Source: Epiperipatus broadwayi
Lineage: Eukaryota; Onychophora; Udeonychophora; Euonychophora; Peripatidae
Direction: 5' to 3'
Length of the DNA stretch: 64,000 nucleotides
NCBI GenBank assembly: GCA_028023455.1
Contig: JAQFVV010006274.1
Span: 2,606,001-2,670,000 of the forward strand
The translations under genes were made by a program, and so were the position numbers. Below, one piece after another: positions 38,029 to 50,149 of the stretch (positions within the stretch are counted from its first letter, which is position 1; each line of letters begins with the position of its first letter). A model generated the notes under the pieces. That model searched no databases. It was not told where the DNA came from and was given only the letters and a program-made list of their open reading frames with translations.

Positions 38029-38639
38029 TGGTTTTAGTATTTTTTTAAAATAAAACATTAGAGCTTGTTATCTTGGCTGTGAACAAGTAAACTGCTTGCT
38101 GCAGGACTGCTATGGAGACACCTGGTTATGTGATATATCTGTTGCTATATTGTTTTTAAAACTATCGTTTAATAATTTGAATTTTGTTAAAATTTTGAAC
38201 TAAAATTATAACAAAACATTGGAAAAAAATGGTATAAATTAATTCTAATTTGAACAAAGTGTGTACATATAAGTTTTTTTTATCTTTTCAGATTTAGGTT
38301 TTTAGTATGATCTAAATGTAAAACTCTGGAGCTTCTTATGTTGACCCTGAATAGATGAACCATTTCAAAAAAGAAATTTATTTGTACACCTGTATTTACA
38401 TTAGTGATCACAAAGATGTTTGTACAAGTTTGAATATATATGACTACATATGTCAGTGGGGTTTTATACATATAAATAGGCAAGAGATTAAATTGTTTGG
38501 AAAGGTTTGTATGAATATATTCATATGTTTACTTATTATTTATTGTGTCATAGGTTCAATTTTTGTTGTATTTCAAGTTTATATTGATTTTATACTTATG
38601 ATTTAAAGATTACACATGTATATATTAATATCTTGTTAC
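38029..38639. repeat. Pair of ~65-bp direct repeats
   Basis: TCAGGTTTATGGTTTTAGTA at 38029 and TCAGATTTAGGTTTTTAGTA at 38287 begin two similar blocks that share AGAGCTTGTTAT/GGAGCTTCTTAT and TGAACAAGTAAAC/TGAATAGATGAAC. The first copy follows directly on the last minisatellite unit. Confidence 0.6.
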
Positions 38640-39189
38640 TGTTTTAATGTCTTTTGATAAATGTCTCTGGGAAAAGTTGTGTGAGTTCACATTCTGAATT
38701 ATTGTGTTACTATTGTTTGCCTGAGTGGTGGGCTTTGGCTTGCAATATTTTCTGTTTCTGCTGGTATGTATTTCTAGAAATTTCATGTGTGTTAGTTTGG
38801 TTAAGTATGTTTCCTCTGGTTATGCACTTTTGCATGATTTGGTGGATTAATGGAAAATTGATTTGTGGTGATATTGGCCTAATTGGTTTTTGGATAGTAA
38901 CCCAGTAAGTTGCACAATTAGAGATGCTGTGGATGATCTGGACTAGATGTTTGTTATCACTGTATGCAGGTTATGTGGTGCAGTTGCACTCTGATAGTTG
39001 TGAAAATTGATGGCTTCATTGTGACCTGCAGTATCTGAAGTTGATGGGTGAATGTGGAAGTTGAGAGAAGTAAACTTGAGAGAAGTAAAACTCAGTCAAT
39101 GGGGTCTGATCAAGATGAGCTGGGTGGTTGCTTAAAGTGCATCTTTGGAGGAAAACAATGGTAGAGTGGTGAGAATTAGAGATTAGATT
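38640..39189 (+). other. Unassigned G/T-rich stretch, likely old repeat
   Basis: The composition changes to G- and T-rich on plus, with few A runs. An 84-codon frame (38654-38908) rich in Trp, Cys and Phe arises from this composition. I recognise no protein. The position before family F suggests it belongs to a transposon. Confidence 0.3.
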
Positions 39190-39345
39190 ATTTAATTTTT
39201 AGGTGTCAGAGAAAAGTTATTTTTATTTGCTCATTTATGTTTATTCTTTATATATATAATTTTTGCCTCAAAGTATGTGTTTTAAGGTTTTCTTGGGGTT
39301 CAAACCTGGAGACTTGTGAAACATTAGACTAGGCATCAACCACAG
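39190..39345 (+). repeat. Repeat family F copy
   Basis: Resembles 49690-49850: both have GAAAAGTTATTTT, a T-rich middle, and an end reading TTGGGGTTCAAACCTGGAGAC (here) or a diverged GGTTTCAAATATGGAAAC (there), then TTGTGAAACATTAG or TTATGAAACTATGA. The GGTTCAAACC core is a possible pol III B box. Confidence 0.5.
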
Positions 39346-39649
39346 AGTCACATATTATTATTATTTTATTACATTTCTCTTTTATTCATATTTGTTTTGT
39401 TTTATTGGAAACCTGCACTAAATCATCATTTAGTTCTTTATATTCACTCTTACTGAACTTATACTTTTTCATTCTTTTTCCTCTTATCTCATGGATGTTT
39501 TGCTCTTTTTTAATCTTTTACCCATCAGTTTATTGTTTAAAACAATTTTTTAAAATGCCTTTTAAATATTTCCCACTTTTGGTTTGAATTTATATTTTTT
39601 TATTTTTTAAATTTTCTTCTGACTGTTTAATTTTTCTGCCTCAGATCTT

Positions 39650-40950
39650 ACTCTTGTTAAAGGACATTTTAATTCTTCAGCATATTGTGTTAGGAATCGA
39701 TATTAAGATGCGTATATTAGCTTTTAATAGAAACAATAATGAAATCTCTCTCTTGTAAATGTTTATGAGTGTGTGTGAAGGGAATAGTAAAATAATTTAA
39801 AATATTTTTTCCAAAAAATTAATGAAGTTTTTAAATACTTCATTTGAAACGTTTATAATTCCAAGTATAACATAATTTAATACTTAGATTAGAAATTTAA
39901 AAATATTATTGTTAAAAACAGTGATTGATTTAATAATATAAATTTTCAGTCGACTTTTCCTTTTTTGGATTATCTACAGATGAATGAAAAGAAGACATAA
40001 TTTTGTTTGCTTAATGTATTAATTTACATATCTAACTTTTTAGAGTGATTTTGATTTTTTTTTAAAAAAAAACTTTTTTCTATCAGCTATCGTGCGGAGA
40101 AAACAAAATGTCGTTTGTTATCAGTTAGAAGACAGATCAAAGTATCATGTAATAACATTAGATATCATCATCATTTTCAGATCATGCTTAGTAAATAAAT
40201 GTGGGGAAAAAAGAAATGAAAAAAAAAGATAAGAAATTAATTAAAAATATTTTTTAAATAACTTTTAAGGGCTTTCTTTGCATTGTTTATACCAAATAGG
40301 CATTCCAGGGTAAACTATGAGAAGATGGAATTTCAGTAAATAATTTTAAAATTGTCTAAATTGATAATAAAAGTATTTCCAGATTTATTATTTATATTAT
40401 TCTAATTTTAATTATCACTGATATATAAATAATTTTCGAGTGTTTTGGCCAAGATTAAGTCGAGTCAAGATTAATATTTTTTTCAAAAATCTTTAATTTA
40501 AAAGATAATTTTGTAAGTATTTCAAGAAATATTGAGAGAAAATATGTATTCCAAGAATAATAAAAGAAGTAATCGTTATGGAATAATAATCCAACACAAA
40601 TTGTTTTGGCCTAATTAGCTTTCAAATTTAGTAAATATTTTAAGAGGTAGCGGGAGGAAGAAATTTTGATAAAGACTGAGATTTTAGTCAAGCGTAGACT
40701 AACAAAACAAAACAAAATAATTTGTATAATGTTTAAACATTATTGTAATTAGTTAACATCAATTTACATCATGGTCATCATTAGCGGCAAAATATCTCTC
40801 CAACTGTCCCTCGTTGAGGAATAGAGACAAAGGAAGCATTATTTACCATGTTTGTCAATTGTCTGGGCAACGAGGGTTTAATTAATTTTTTTATTGTTTT
40901 ACCTTCTATCCATTTGACACTTAATTAGTTGGTGGACTAAGGAAAAAATC
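39650..40950. promoter_or_regulatory. CpG-retaining block, candidate conserved regulatory DNA
   Basis: In CpG-poor surroundings this stretch keeps many CpGs (for example TATCGTGCGGAG at 40087) and lacks repeats. Motif matches include a TCF/LEF-type AGATCAAAG (40134-40142), a SOX-type ACAAAGG (about 40827-40833), GATA-like TTATCAG and a homeodomain-type TTTAATTAATT (about 40877). No ORF is convincing. The base composition resembles that of the FoxG neighbourhood, so an enhancer or an untranslated exon is possible. Inference only. Confidence 0.3.
40808..40876 (+). ncRNA. Imperfect 69-nt hairpin
   Basis: CCCTCGTTG (40808-40816) pairs exactly with CAACGAGGG (40868-40876). Inside, AGACAA can pair with TTGTCT, or GACAAA with TTTGTC. 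The long internal mismatch makes it a poor microRNA precursor. It could be a structured RNA or only a regulatory inverted repeat. Confidence 0.2.
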
Positions 40951-43059
40951 CAAGCCTATTTAAAAAAATGTCCAAGTTTATTCATTACCTTACACCACAG
41001 GCTTTATAAATAGATACATTAATATTATTAATCATCTTCAAAATGACAGAATTCAAACTAATTTATTTTTCAGTTATTGCAAACTATATATTTGTTTTTA
41101 TTCTTTTTCTACCTTATTTTAAGCCATGGGATTTTTTTAAAAAAAATCTTTACATATATATTTAATCAGTCTTCTTTCAGTTGAAAGTATAGATGGTACT
41201 TTGTAATTCTGAAACTTTTAATTATCAACAATTTGCTTAAAAATTCATAAAATTTATGGAATATATTAAAAGCATCTCTGAAACTATAATGGTAAAATGG
41301 ATAAATATTTAGAAAAAGCAGCACCTTGCAATATCGTTTAAAAAATAAATAATTAAGAAATTATTTATATTTATTTGATTAGTAAGAAAGTTTACATTGG
41401 TATGTAGCAAAAATTTTACTCAATAATAAAAGTGTACTATTTTTATATATTTCATAAATTGTAAGAATTAGAGATTATTACTTTTAAAAAAAGTGAACTT
41501 TTAACTTAGAACACAAAAATGTTGCTTTCAAATATTCTAAACAGTTGTAAATCAATAAATATTATATAAATTTATTATAAATCAAACTTTTTTATATAAG
41601 AAGTCAGTGAGTTGCTAATTCATTTGGACTCGGATTTGGATTTTAATGAATCAATTCTTAATTTACTTGATATTATGAAGTGTTATGTGGACTGTTGCTC
41701 TCTGGGTTTACTCACTCTCTTGTGGCTATGTTTAGCACTATTTTACATTTACCTGATAGTAAAAACTGAGACTAAAATAAATTTTGATTTATTGATTAAA
41801 AAAAAAATCTAAAAATATCAGTAAACCAAAGAGATGTACTCAAATTTAACTGATAAAAACCTAGACTGCCAATTGATAGACTCTTCAATCTTGGACATAT
41901 AAGCAAACTTAGAAATTCCACTTCAAAGGTTGTTAGCAATGTGCAAAAAAAGTTGTATATTTTCGGTAGTTTATTTAAATATTTGTAATTATTTTTACAA
42001 AATATTTGTACAGTAATTATTGAAAAAAATACATTCATGTTTACATTAGATTTTTTTGAAATTTGCTTTATTTTAAAAAAAATACAAGTTAAGAAATTTA
42101 AAAAAATAATAAAAAATGAAACTATGATTATTATGTTCTGCCAAACACTATAGCACAGAACTTTTGTAATATTTTAATAATTAGAAATCCAATTTTAAAT
42201 TTCAGAATAGAATTTCATAGCTATATGGTGATTTTAAAATAATTTCTTAAAGTGATATGAAGGTCTTCATTCAGAGTAATTACTCTTGTCAATTTCACCT
42301 GATTTATGCTTATACAACCATATATTGAAATATTTCATTAATTCTTTTTATAGCAAAATTGTTAATTTTAAATATTGGATTTTTTAATTGAAAAAAAAAA
42401 AAAAATCTGAAGAGGATCAGTCTAATCAATGGATGGCAAGAGTAAAGTATTTTAGTCCTGCTTTATGTGTTTAATAGATTTAGTTTTTGTAATGTTTTTT
42501 GAGACCAATCACTTAAATTTTTGGAATTATTAAAAACTTGATTTTTTTGTGAAGTTAATTAATATTCATAATTATTTTTACACACTAATTGTATAATAAT
42601 TATTGAATTTCAAAAGCATACATGATTATACTTTTATTTTATACACATATGTTTTCTCTTTAAAATTAGAAAATGATAAATTCTAATGCTAACAAAGAAA
42701 ACTATGACCATTATAATCACAAACAATGTCATATGAAGTTGATCACTAAACATCATCAATGACTCTTTTAGATGTATTAAGATATTCTAAAAATTTTAAA
42801 GTAATTTTAATATTTTAAAGCAAAAAAAATAGATTTTCACAGATTAATATTTATTCTTTTATATTTTACAAATCAATTTTTAATTAAAAAGGATTTTGTT
42901 GATTTTGTGGAATTGCTTATTTAGATTGTTTTTCTGCTATTTATTGAATGATGAATATGTCTTTTGTTCTCATTACAAACTTATTCTATATTTGCAAAAT
43001 TCAAAGATATATAATTAATTATTTATTTATCTATCATGATGATTTTATTTGTAATAGTC
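40951..43059. other. Gene-free A+T-rich DNA
   Basis: No supportable gene, named repeat or RNA. The open frames at 41612-41812 and 41796-42038 overlap on opposite strands and look fortuitous. Confidence 0.5.
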
Positions 43060-43350
43060 ACAACGAAATCACTCCTTACACATGCACTGTATGAATTTAC
43101 AAAACTGAAAAATATGCTCACTTTCTAAACACAAAGCAGACTCTTTGAAAAAATAAGAATGAATTTACCACATCTTTTTTTTTACTTAAATCTATATATA
43201 GGCATATATATATACATTTAGATAAAAAAAATGGATTCATTTTTATCTTTTCAAAGACACTATTTTGTGTTTAGAAAGTGAGAATATTTCTCAGCTTTAT
43301 AAATTCATACTTTTGGCACATGTATCAGAGTGATTTCCTTATGATAATTA
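43060..43350. repeat. Inverted repeat with ~100-bp arms (MITE-like)
   Basis: The left arm (43060-43165) and right arm (43240-43350) are inverted copies. CTCACTTTCTAAACACAAA is matched by TTTGTGTTTAGAAAGTGAG, and AAATCACTC by GAGTGATTT. The spacer is a short (AT)-rich run. No coding capacity. Confidence 0.8.
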
Positions 43351-44154
43351 TTAAAATTCAAATATGATTTTAAAAAAAAGTTTTTTATTTGTAAATCTTT
43401 ATTTATATCAAATCAATTCAATTTTTTGAATTCTGATATAGAATAACAATTTAGTATTAAAATCAAAAGTTGAAAGATTATAAAAAGTGTCACCAGGGAG
43501 AATAATGGACCTGTTGCCCCAAGAAGGTTAAAAAATGAAATTTAATGAAAAAAGATTCCATTTATTTTTATAATCTTTGTTGTAATTGTCCAATAAATAA
43601 AAACTTTTTATTATGTATTTCATTTTATTTCTTTTTTTTTTTTAATATATACATTTAGAAAGTTCAAATGTTGATTTTTAGAATGTTTTTCATTTGTAAA
43701 CTTATATTTCTATTAAATCAAGTGCAAGTTATTGATTTATAAAATTAATAAAGGTTTTAATGGTAAAATAAAATGTTGAACTATTCCCTCAGATTGTTAC
43801 TTGAAATGACAGAAGAACATAAATGTCATCATATTTTTTATATTTTTATTTCTTTTGAAAATAAACTTTCAGTATATAATTGCAAAGTGTTTATCTTTTT
43901 TATGTAGATATAGTTGAAAAGCAATAAATACATAGCATACAGAGGAACATGTTTTGAAATGACTTTTTTCAACTTTTTATTGATGTATGCAATACATAAG
44001 TTTTAGTCTTTACATCTATTTTTGTGAGACTATGTTAGCTAATCTAAAAGTGGTAGAAATAATAGAGTTCAAAGACATGCAGTTGAAAATAACAGGATTT
44101 TGAATTTATTTGCCCCATATATATATATTTACATTCATTTTTTTTTTTTAAGTG
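43351..44154. other. Gene-free A+T-rich DNA
   Basis: No gene, repeat copy or RNA recognised. Confidence 0.5.
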
Positions 44155-44245
44155 TCATAGCATCGGCCAGGATGCGAACCCGCAACCTGGGCAACTGCCT
44201 GCAAGAGCAAGGCAGTCGTGCTGACCTTTCAAGTGGTTCAAATCT
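44155..44245 (-). repeat. tRNA-derived SINE or tRNA relic
   Basis: On the minus strand GCGGGTTCGCATCC (B box on plus at about 44170-44183) is an excellent internal pol III promoter and T-loop match. Upstream of it are a hairpin (ACTGCC...GGCAGT) and GGTCAGCACGACTG in the A-box position. The cloverleaf is imperfect: the acceptor does not pair well and the anticodon arm is not standard. The island is sharply more G+C-rich than its flanks. Confidence 0.6.
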
Positions 44246-45379
44246 ACTTTTTTTCAAGTTGTTTTATTAGTATTGTTTGGATGTCTTTTTATATAAACTG
44301 CCCTGTGTGGACTCTCAGATGAAAATCTATAAATGGCAGCAAACCTCTGTTACATTTGCTGCTCAATTTATGCACTTCTAAGCAATAAATCATTTGATTT
44401 CTTTTATTTTAAACAAATTGGACTTTACGATAAACATTTAAGGTCATTACTCATAGAAGTAGAGATAAAAACTTGTTATTGTTCGATCAATTACTCAATA
44501 CTATACAGCTGATTCTCCAGTTTGAATTAAAGGTGATGTTTTTAAAAATCAATGAAATTTATTACAAAATGTCTTATGGGCAGTGATTTGTTTATCTATC
44601 TTTTACATCTCTAATCCAGAATTTAAATCCAACCAGCTGAACATTGAAATTTTTTTTCAGATCACAAGCAGGTTTAGAATTTTTCTTTCAGGTAGACAGC
44701 CAATAGTCAAATAATATTTTTAAAATAGCTAAAAAAAAAACTCTCTAGTATTTATCAGTAAATGGTTATCTATTATTCCAGAAGATACAAATCTCAGGTT
44801 AATGAAAATAGATTAAGGTGAGTATTGCATTGTGAATAAAAGTAAAAAATTATGTTATGATATGGCTTTCACCACTAATAAGGTTGTGTCACAGATGTTG
44901 GGCCTATGGTTTATCTTTATCTTAATTAAAATATTTATAATATTTTGAATTGATAAAATGTTGAAATTTTTTTTTTTTACTTTATGTAATAATAGTCAAT
45001 AATCATTTTTTAATAATATCAGTTAATGCAATATATATAAATAAATAAAAGCAGTTCTTTATTCCAATATCATTTACTATAAACTCAAGTAATCACAGAT
45101 TTCAAAATGCCTTCTACCTTTTTAAATACTTATTCTTAAACCATTTCTGGTTTTTACTTTTTTCAATAAAGCTCGGTATTTAAAACTAAAACTTATACAA
45201 TTATATACTTAGCAACCATCCTTAGCTCCATTTTATTATTTAAGTTAGCAACCAAAAATTCAAATAAGCCTTTGATGTTGAATTTATAGCAACCGTCTTG
45301 AATAAAGCCATAAGCTGATTTAAATTTTAAATTGTCAGATCAATCTAGTCTGAAATTAAGGATATAAAATGTAAATTAA
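44246..45379. other. Gene-free A+T-rich DNA
   Basis: No gene or recognised repeat. Confidence 0.5.
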
Positions 45380-46230
45380 AACAGGCAAAACTCTCTATAC
45401 TGTAGTGCCACTCAGTGCAAGCCAGAATAATCAATGGATGCCAGAAGGCTTGTGCATAAAATCTTTATCTAGTGCCTACTCATCCAATATTCCCAGACTA
45501 ATTTCTAGCTTATGGATTTCATCAGTGAGGAACCTTGGATCTGAGAAAACTGCATCTAGATTTTAGGATCTAATGCAACCCTCCAACAGCCACCTTTTAT
45601 CTCTACTTAACTACAAAACTATGAGAATAAAATTGAAAACACAATAATATTTTCAATCCAAGCTCATTAGCTCATATAGTCATATAGGTCTGAACTCACT
45701 TCAGTACTATTATATGGAGAGTTTTGCCTATTTTAATAACAGTTATGGGCAAACATAAGAAATGGTGATCATGTGATGTTTAGTGGTTTAATACCAATCC
45801 TGCCTAATAGGATAGTGGTTGTTATGGTTATTGAAGAACCAAAAAACCAAAATATACAGATACTGAACTGAGTTCAGACCTATATGACTATATAAGCTAA
45901 TGAGCTTGGATTGAAAATATTGGGTTTTCAATTTGATCTCATAGTTTTGTAGTTAAGTAGAGATAAAAGGTGGACACTGGAGGATTGCATTAGATCCTAA
46001 GATCTAAGTGCAATGTTCTCAGGTCCTAGGCTCCTCACTGACAAAAGCCTCAAGTTAGAAGTTAGTCTGGAGATATTGGATGAGTAGGCACTAGATAGGA
46101 ATTTTATGCACAAGCCTTCTGGCATCCATTGATTACTATGGCTTGCACTGAGAGGCACTATTGTATGGACAATTTTGCCTGTTTTAATAACAGTTATGGT
46201 CAAGCATAAGAAATGGTGATAATGATGTTT
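45380..46230. repeat. Family A foldback: ~330-bp inverted arms plus direct tail repeats
   Basis: Left arm 45380-45735 and right arm 45860-46195 are inverted copies; AATCAATGGATGCCAGAAGG is matched by its near-complement at about 46120. A tail block TTTTAATAACAGTTATGG...CATAAGAAATGGTGAT follows the left arm (45731-45770) and also the right arm (46178-46222), both on plus. It is related to the single copy at 20727-20990. The frame at 45997-46203 is a by-product. No transposase present. Confidence 0.85.
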
Positions 46231-47594
46231 AATGATATAAAATGTAATAAGGTATATATAATCAATGATCTTTCAAGTTTACTGTAGATGATTATAGAGT
46301 GGAGAATTGTTCTTGTTTTATCATATATCTTTTGAGATGAAGAATAGGAAGAACATGCCTGTACTTAATAAAGAACTGAATACATGGTTTCAGAATCTTG
46401 GGCACTTTTGAATTTCAGATTGTTAACATAAATAGCAAAATGGAAGCAAAACAGACATAAAGGTAAATATTAACTACACAATTGAATTACTTCCTGCTTT
46501 AAATACCAAGCCCTTTTAATAAAAGTAGAGTTTGATAATAGTCTGAGGATAGTGATTTAAAATGCAATAATATTTAAGATAATTATTAATAACTTAAACT
46601 TTTAATAAATGGTATTAGATGAGAGATCTACTCTTGTTTTAACATAATTTTTTATGCCTCTGCACTACCATCATTATTATTTAAAATTTTATTGTTTTTA
46701 AAAGCATTTCATATAATTTATTTCATAATCTGGTTTAGGTTATTTGAAATTTATATGTTCTGAAATCATCATATAATAAGAGGTACCATTTTTAAATGTA
46801 GTTTTTAATTATTAGATTTTTTTCTTGGAAATAAATTCTGCTTGGGTGGTGTGAAAGTGATGTGACCTCAGTTACCAATGTAATAGGCAGAATTTCAGGA
46901 ACCTCAGCCCTTGGTTCCTTAATTGCATTAAACGTCTCAGAGATTATTAGATAAACTCGGAAGTTATTATTAAGATATAGTTTGTCTAATATTTTTTTAC
47001 TAAAATTTAATCCTTGATAAATTTTATTTAGTAGTAAATTTGATTGTGTTTTTGTGTATTTCTTTCAATAGAAAAAATATGGTTATATTTTCAATTTCTG
47101 ATCAATTTTTTTTATTTTAAATTGGACAATTTGTATAAAATTGTTAATAATTAATATGTTTTTAAATCTTAGGCAAAAAAGCAGTTGTGATCAAATCTGG
47201 CAAATTTTTGGTATTTGTAAATTTACCAGTGGAACAATTAGTTAAAATATTTGTAATTTTATCACATCAAAGATATGACACTTCATTTAATACAATGTTA
47301 TTTTGTATTATTCAGTAGGTATTTTAGTCTATACTTTTTTTAGTTTTAAAAGTTTCAGATTTAGAAGAGACAGTTATAGTATAAAAAACTGGTTCTTTTG
47401 GAACACATTATTTTATTCCATTATATTGATTTCGTTAGATTTTCAAAAAATTTGCAGTATGTTTTAGAGTAACTGTCAACTGATGTAAAAGAGCATTTTG
47501 AAATAGGGGGATACATTTTTTTAAAAAAAAATTAAGTTGTTACATCATCTTATTTTAATACATTGTACAGACTTAAACCTGAATTTTGTATATG
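46231..47594. other. Gene-free DNA
   Basis: No gene supported. A richer patch at 46840-46935 (GTGATGTGACCTCAGTTACC) may be an old repeat; I cannot assign it. Confidence 0.45.
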
Positions 47595-48170
47595 TAATAT
47601 ATGCGGGATTCGAACTCAGACTTTCACACAACCCACTACTCTCAGTTCCATCTCATATTGCTGACTCACCTGATCACACACATGTTGAAAAGATAAATAA
47701 TCACCAATATACGTATTTCATGCTAAACCAGCAATCATCAGTTGGTCTAGATTACTATCCTCACACATATGTATAATCAGTGCTCAGCTTTATATTAAGA
47801 TAGCCAATCTTTGTACTTTAATGTACAGGCTTCAAACTATTCCAACTCACAACTCTTCAGCCTTCCATTTCATTGAAAATCTGATGATGGAATGTTCAAA
47901 GCCATTGTTAATGCCAAGGTTATTATTCTATCCATGTTGACATATTAGTCATTCTGACCCCTTATGTACAGGAGAATAATCCATTTATACATACATATGC
48001 AAGGGATGGGCAGACCTTTTACACACTATTTATATAAATTAATTGAAATACGTATATTGGTGATTATTTATCTTTTCAACATGTGTGTGATCAGGTGAGT
48101 CAGCAATATGAGATGGGATTGAGAGTAGTGGGTCGTGTGAAAGACTGAGTTCGAATCCTGCATATATCAT
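47595..48170. repeat. Family B palindrome (two tRNA-like short repeats head to head)
   Basis: Arms 47595-47725 and 48045-48170 are inverted copies. Each carries the pol III B-box match GAGTTCGAATCC (plus at 48147-48158; complement GGATTCGAACTC at 47606-47617), with GAGAGTAGTGG in an A-box-like position and GATCAGGTGAGTCAGC upstream. The ~320-bp spacer is unassigned. The frame at 47537-47776 runs through the left arm and is not considered a gene. Confidence 0.75.
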
Positions 48171-48234
48171 TTTATTTTGTAATATTTGAATACAAGTATA
48201 ATTTATATACTTGGAGTTTAGATATAATCATAGG

Positions 48235-48425
48235 GGATTTGCACACATACTTTCAAGCTTCTTTTGGCTATCCATTCTATTTCATACAACCTATATACAT
48301 AACCACACACATATCCATTCTATTTCATACAACCTTTATACATAACCACACACATGTAAAAAGATAAATGATTTCAAATATATGTATTTCATTCTGAACT
48401 GAAAGTTTTTGTTCAAATTCCCTGT
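48235..48425. repeat. Family B-related copy with 43-bp tandem duplication
   Basis: Shares TTTCAAGCTTC, TCCATTCTATTTCATACAAC, ACACATGTA and AAAGATAAATGAT with 21505-21645. The TATCCATTC... block is duplicated (48270 and 48313, period 43). Confidence 0.7.
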
Positions 48426-48924
48426 AATTATTTTGTAATTCTAAGGTAGTATATTATTTGCTTATACTGAATGTTTCCTATATATGTAAATAGAGGAATT
48501 TGAACTCAGAACTTTTTAGTATATTCATCCTCTACTCTTGAGTTCAAATTTATCTTATTTTGCTAAATCTAAAAATAGCCTTATGATATAATGTTTAGCA
48601 TATCTTCTTACTATACCCATGGCTTGAGATTAAGATATGGATCAAATATATCTTAAAAATTATTGAAATCCCTTAAAAGACTTAAGATTATTTTCAGGTG
48701 AGCATCTATCTGATAATAACTACTAAATGGGTATCTAGCTATTTTTAGCTAGAAAATAGAGATTCTAATTTATGTTTGGTTGGTAATATGAACGGAGATG
48801 TATTTACTTAAAAATAAAATTGCAAGTTTGATATAATGCAGCATTCACTATTTTGGAAATAAATATTCTCTTATAAGCATTGAAATTTTGAATATTCTAA
48901 ATCCAGATTTAAATAATATATATT
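48426..48924. other. Gene-free DNA with a B-box-like relic
   Basis: GAGGAATTTGAACTCAGAAC (about 48494) and TTGAGTTCAAATTTATC (about 48539) look like decayed family B ends. Nothing else recognised. Confidence 0.35.
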
Positions 48925-49424
48925 GAACCAGATCTGTTAAAGTTGCATGTTTATTGCAACTTTTAAAATTTTGTAACTAACGTTTGGTAACTTGGTGACT
49001 CAGTGACAAACTGGCCCTTCAAGCAGAGTAGTAAAATATCATTGATAGATTAAACATCAATGGTACCTATGGTCAGATTGAGGCTACACAAACATAGCCT
49101 ATAATCATATTTCCAGGCCATAGCATTCATAGACTGCTAAATTAACACCCTGTATCCAGAACACTTTATTTGTTTTGAGTATACAACTCAGGTGCCATCC
49201 AATCCTATAAATTATATATGGTCAGCATGCTCAGATGACAGGCCACAAATCTAGTGCTTGAAATATCTCTTGATAACTCCTATTCTGATCAGGGGTTTAG
49301 TGCATTAACTTAATACACAAATAAACATTTCTCTCTTTAAACAAATGGTGTCACAGTGATAAGAGAGGGAATGGAAAACCTCATTTACTCATGTATCTAA
49401 TATAATATAACACAATAAAAAAGT
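48925..49424 (+). repeat. Family C ~500-bp direct repeat, left copy (LTR-like)
   Basis: Matches 51367-51895 over its whole length in the same orientation (GTTAAAGTTGCA near the start, CAGGCCACAAATCTAGTGCT in the middle, CACAATAAAAAAGTTGA at the end). It contains serial short hairpins: AAAGTTGCA/TGCAACTTT, TTGAT/ATCAA and GGCTA/TAGCC. The pair spacing of 1.9 kb would fit a small or deleted LTR element, but I see no TG...CA termini shared by both, no primer-binding site and no coding in between. Confidence 0.8.
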
Positions 49425-49689
49425 TGAGAAAAAATATAAATGTTTTTCTGTATGATTTTGAATAGGCAATAATCAAATGATCACTACTGTTTTATGCAAA
49501 CAATTACAAAGTATTCAAACAGATACATATCTATGAAAATTTTTATATGTAGGCAGATATTAATATTTTTTTATAAAACATGTTTGGGGGTGATTATTAG
49601 ACTATCATGCATGGTATATTGGTGTGAAATGTTCTTGCTAGAGGGGGTTGTACAGGTTGGTGAATGATAGTTTTGGCTTATTATCCATT

Positions 49690-49850
49690 CCATGGGTAAT
49701 AATTCTTTTTTTTAATAAAGAAAAGTTATTTTAATTTGTTGAGTTGTATTTAATATTTATATGTTTTTTTATTTTTACTTAGAAAAAATGTGTTTGGGGA
49801 TTTTTTCTGGTTTCAAATATGGAAACTTATGAAACTATGAATTAGTTCTT
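49690..49850 (+). repeat. Repeat family F, second copy
   Basis: Counterpart of 39190-39345: GAAAAGTTATTTTAATTTG, a T-rich middle, then TGTTTGGGG and a GGTTTCAAATATGGAAAC end. Confidence 0.5.
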
Positions 49851-50149
49851 AGAGGATTTATTGCAGGTCACCTGGCTTGATGTCTGACTTTATTTGGATG
49901 TTATCATTGTGAAAATTGCATACAGATATTCAACAAACAACAAAGAGTAATCTTTCCTGTACTGCTTTATCTAACAGGCTATAATCTACATTGACTGGCA
50001 ATGATTATGTCATATGTAATGACCATTATAGACAACATGCATTTTTTCCAATGTGTATAAAAATGGTGAGTGCCATGAATGGAAGAACACATCTAGCTTA
50101 TATCTGACTTACACAACAAACATATACTCTAATATAACTTTATTAAGTG

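Noticed and set aside
38654-38908. 84-codon Trp/Cys/Phe-rich frame resembling a membrane protein
   Set aside because: Hydrophobic composition follows from G/T-rich DNA of a probable repeat; no topology signal, start context or homologue recognised.
40808-40876. A confident microRNA gene call
   Set aside because: The internal mismatch is too long for a standard Dicer substrate and no known microRNA seed was recognised.
44155-44245. A functional tRNA gene
   Set aside because: B box is good but the acceptor and anticodon arms do not form a standard cloverleaf, so I call it a SINE head or relic.
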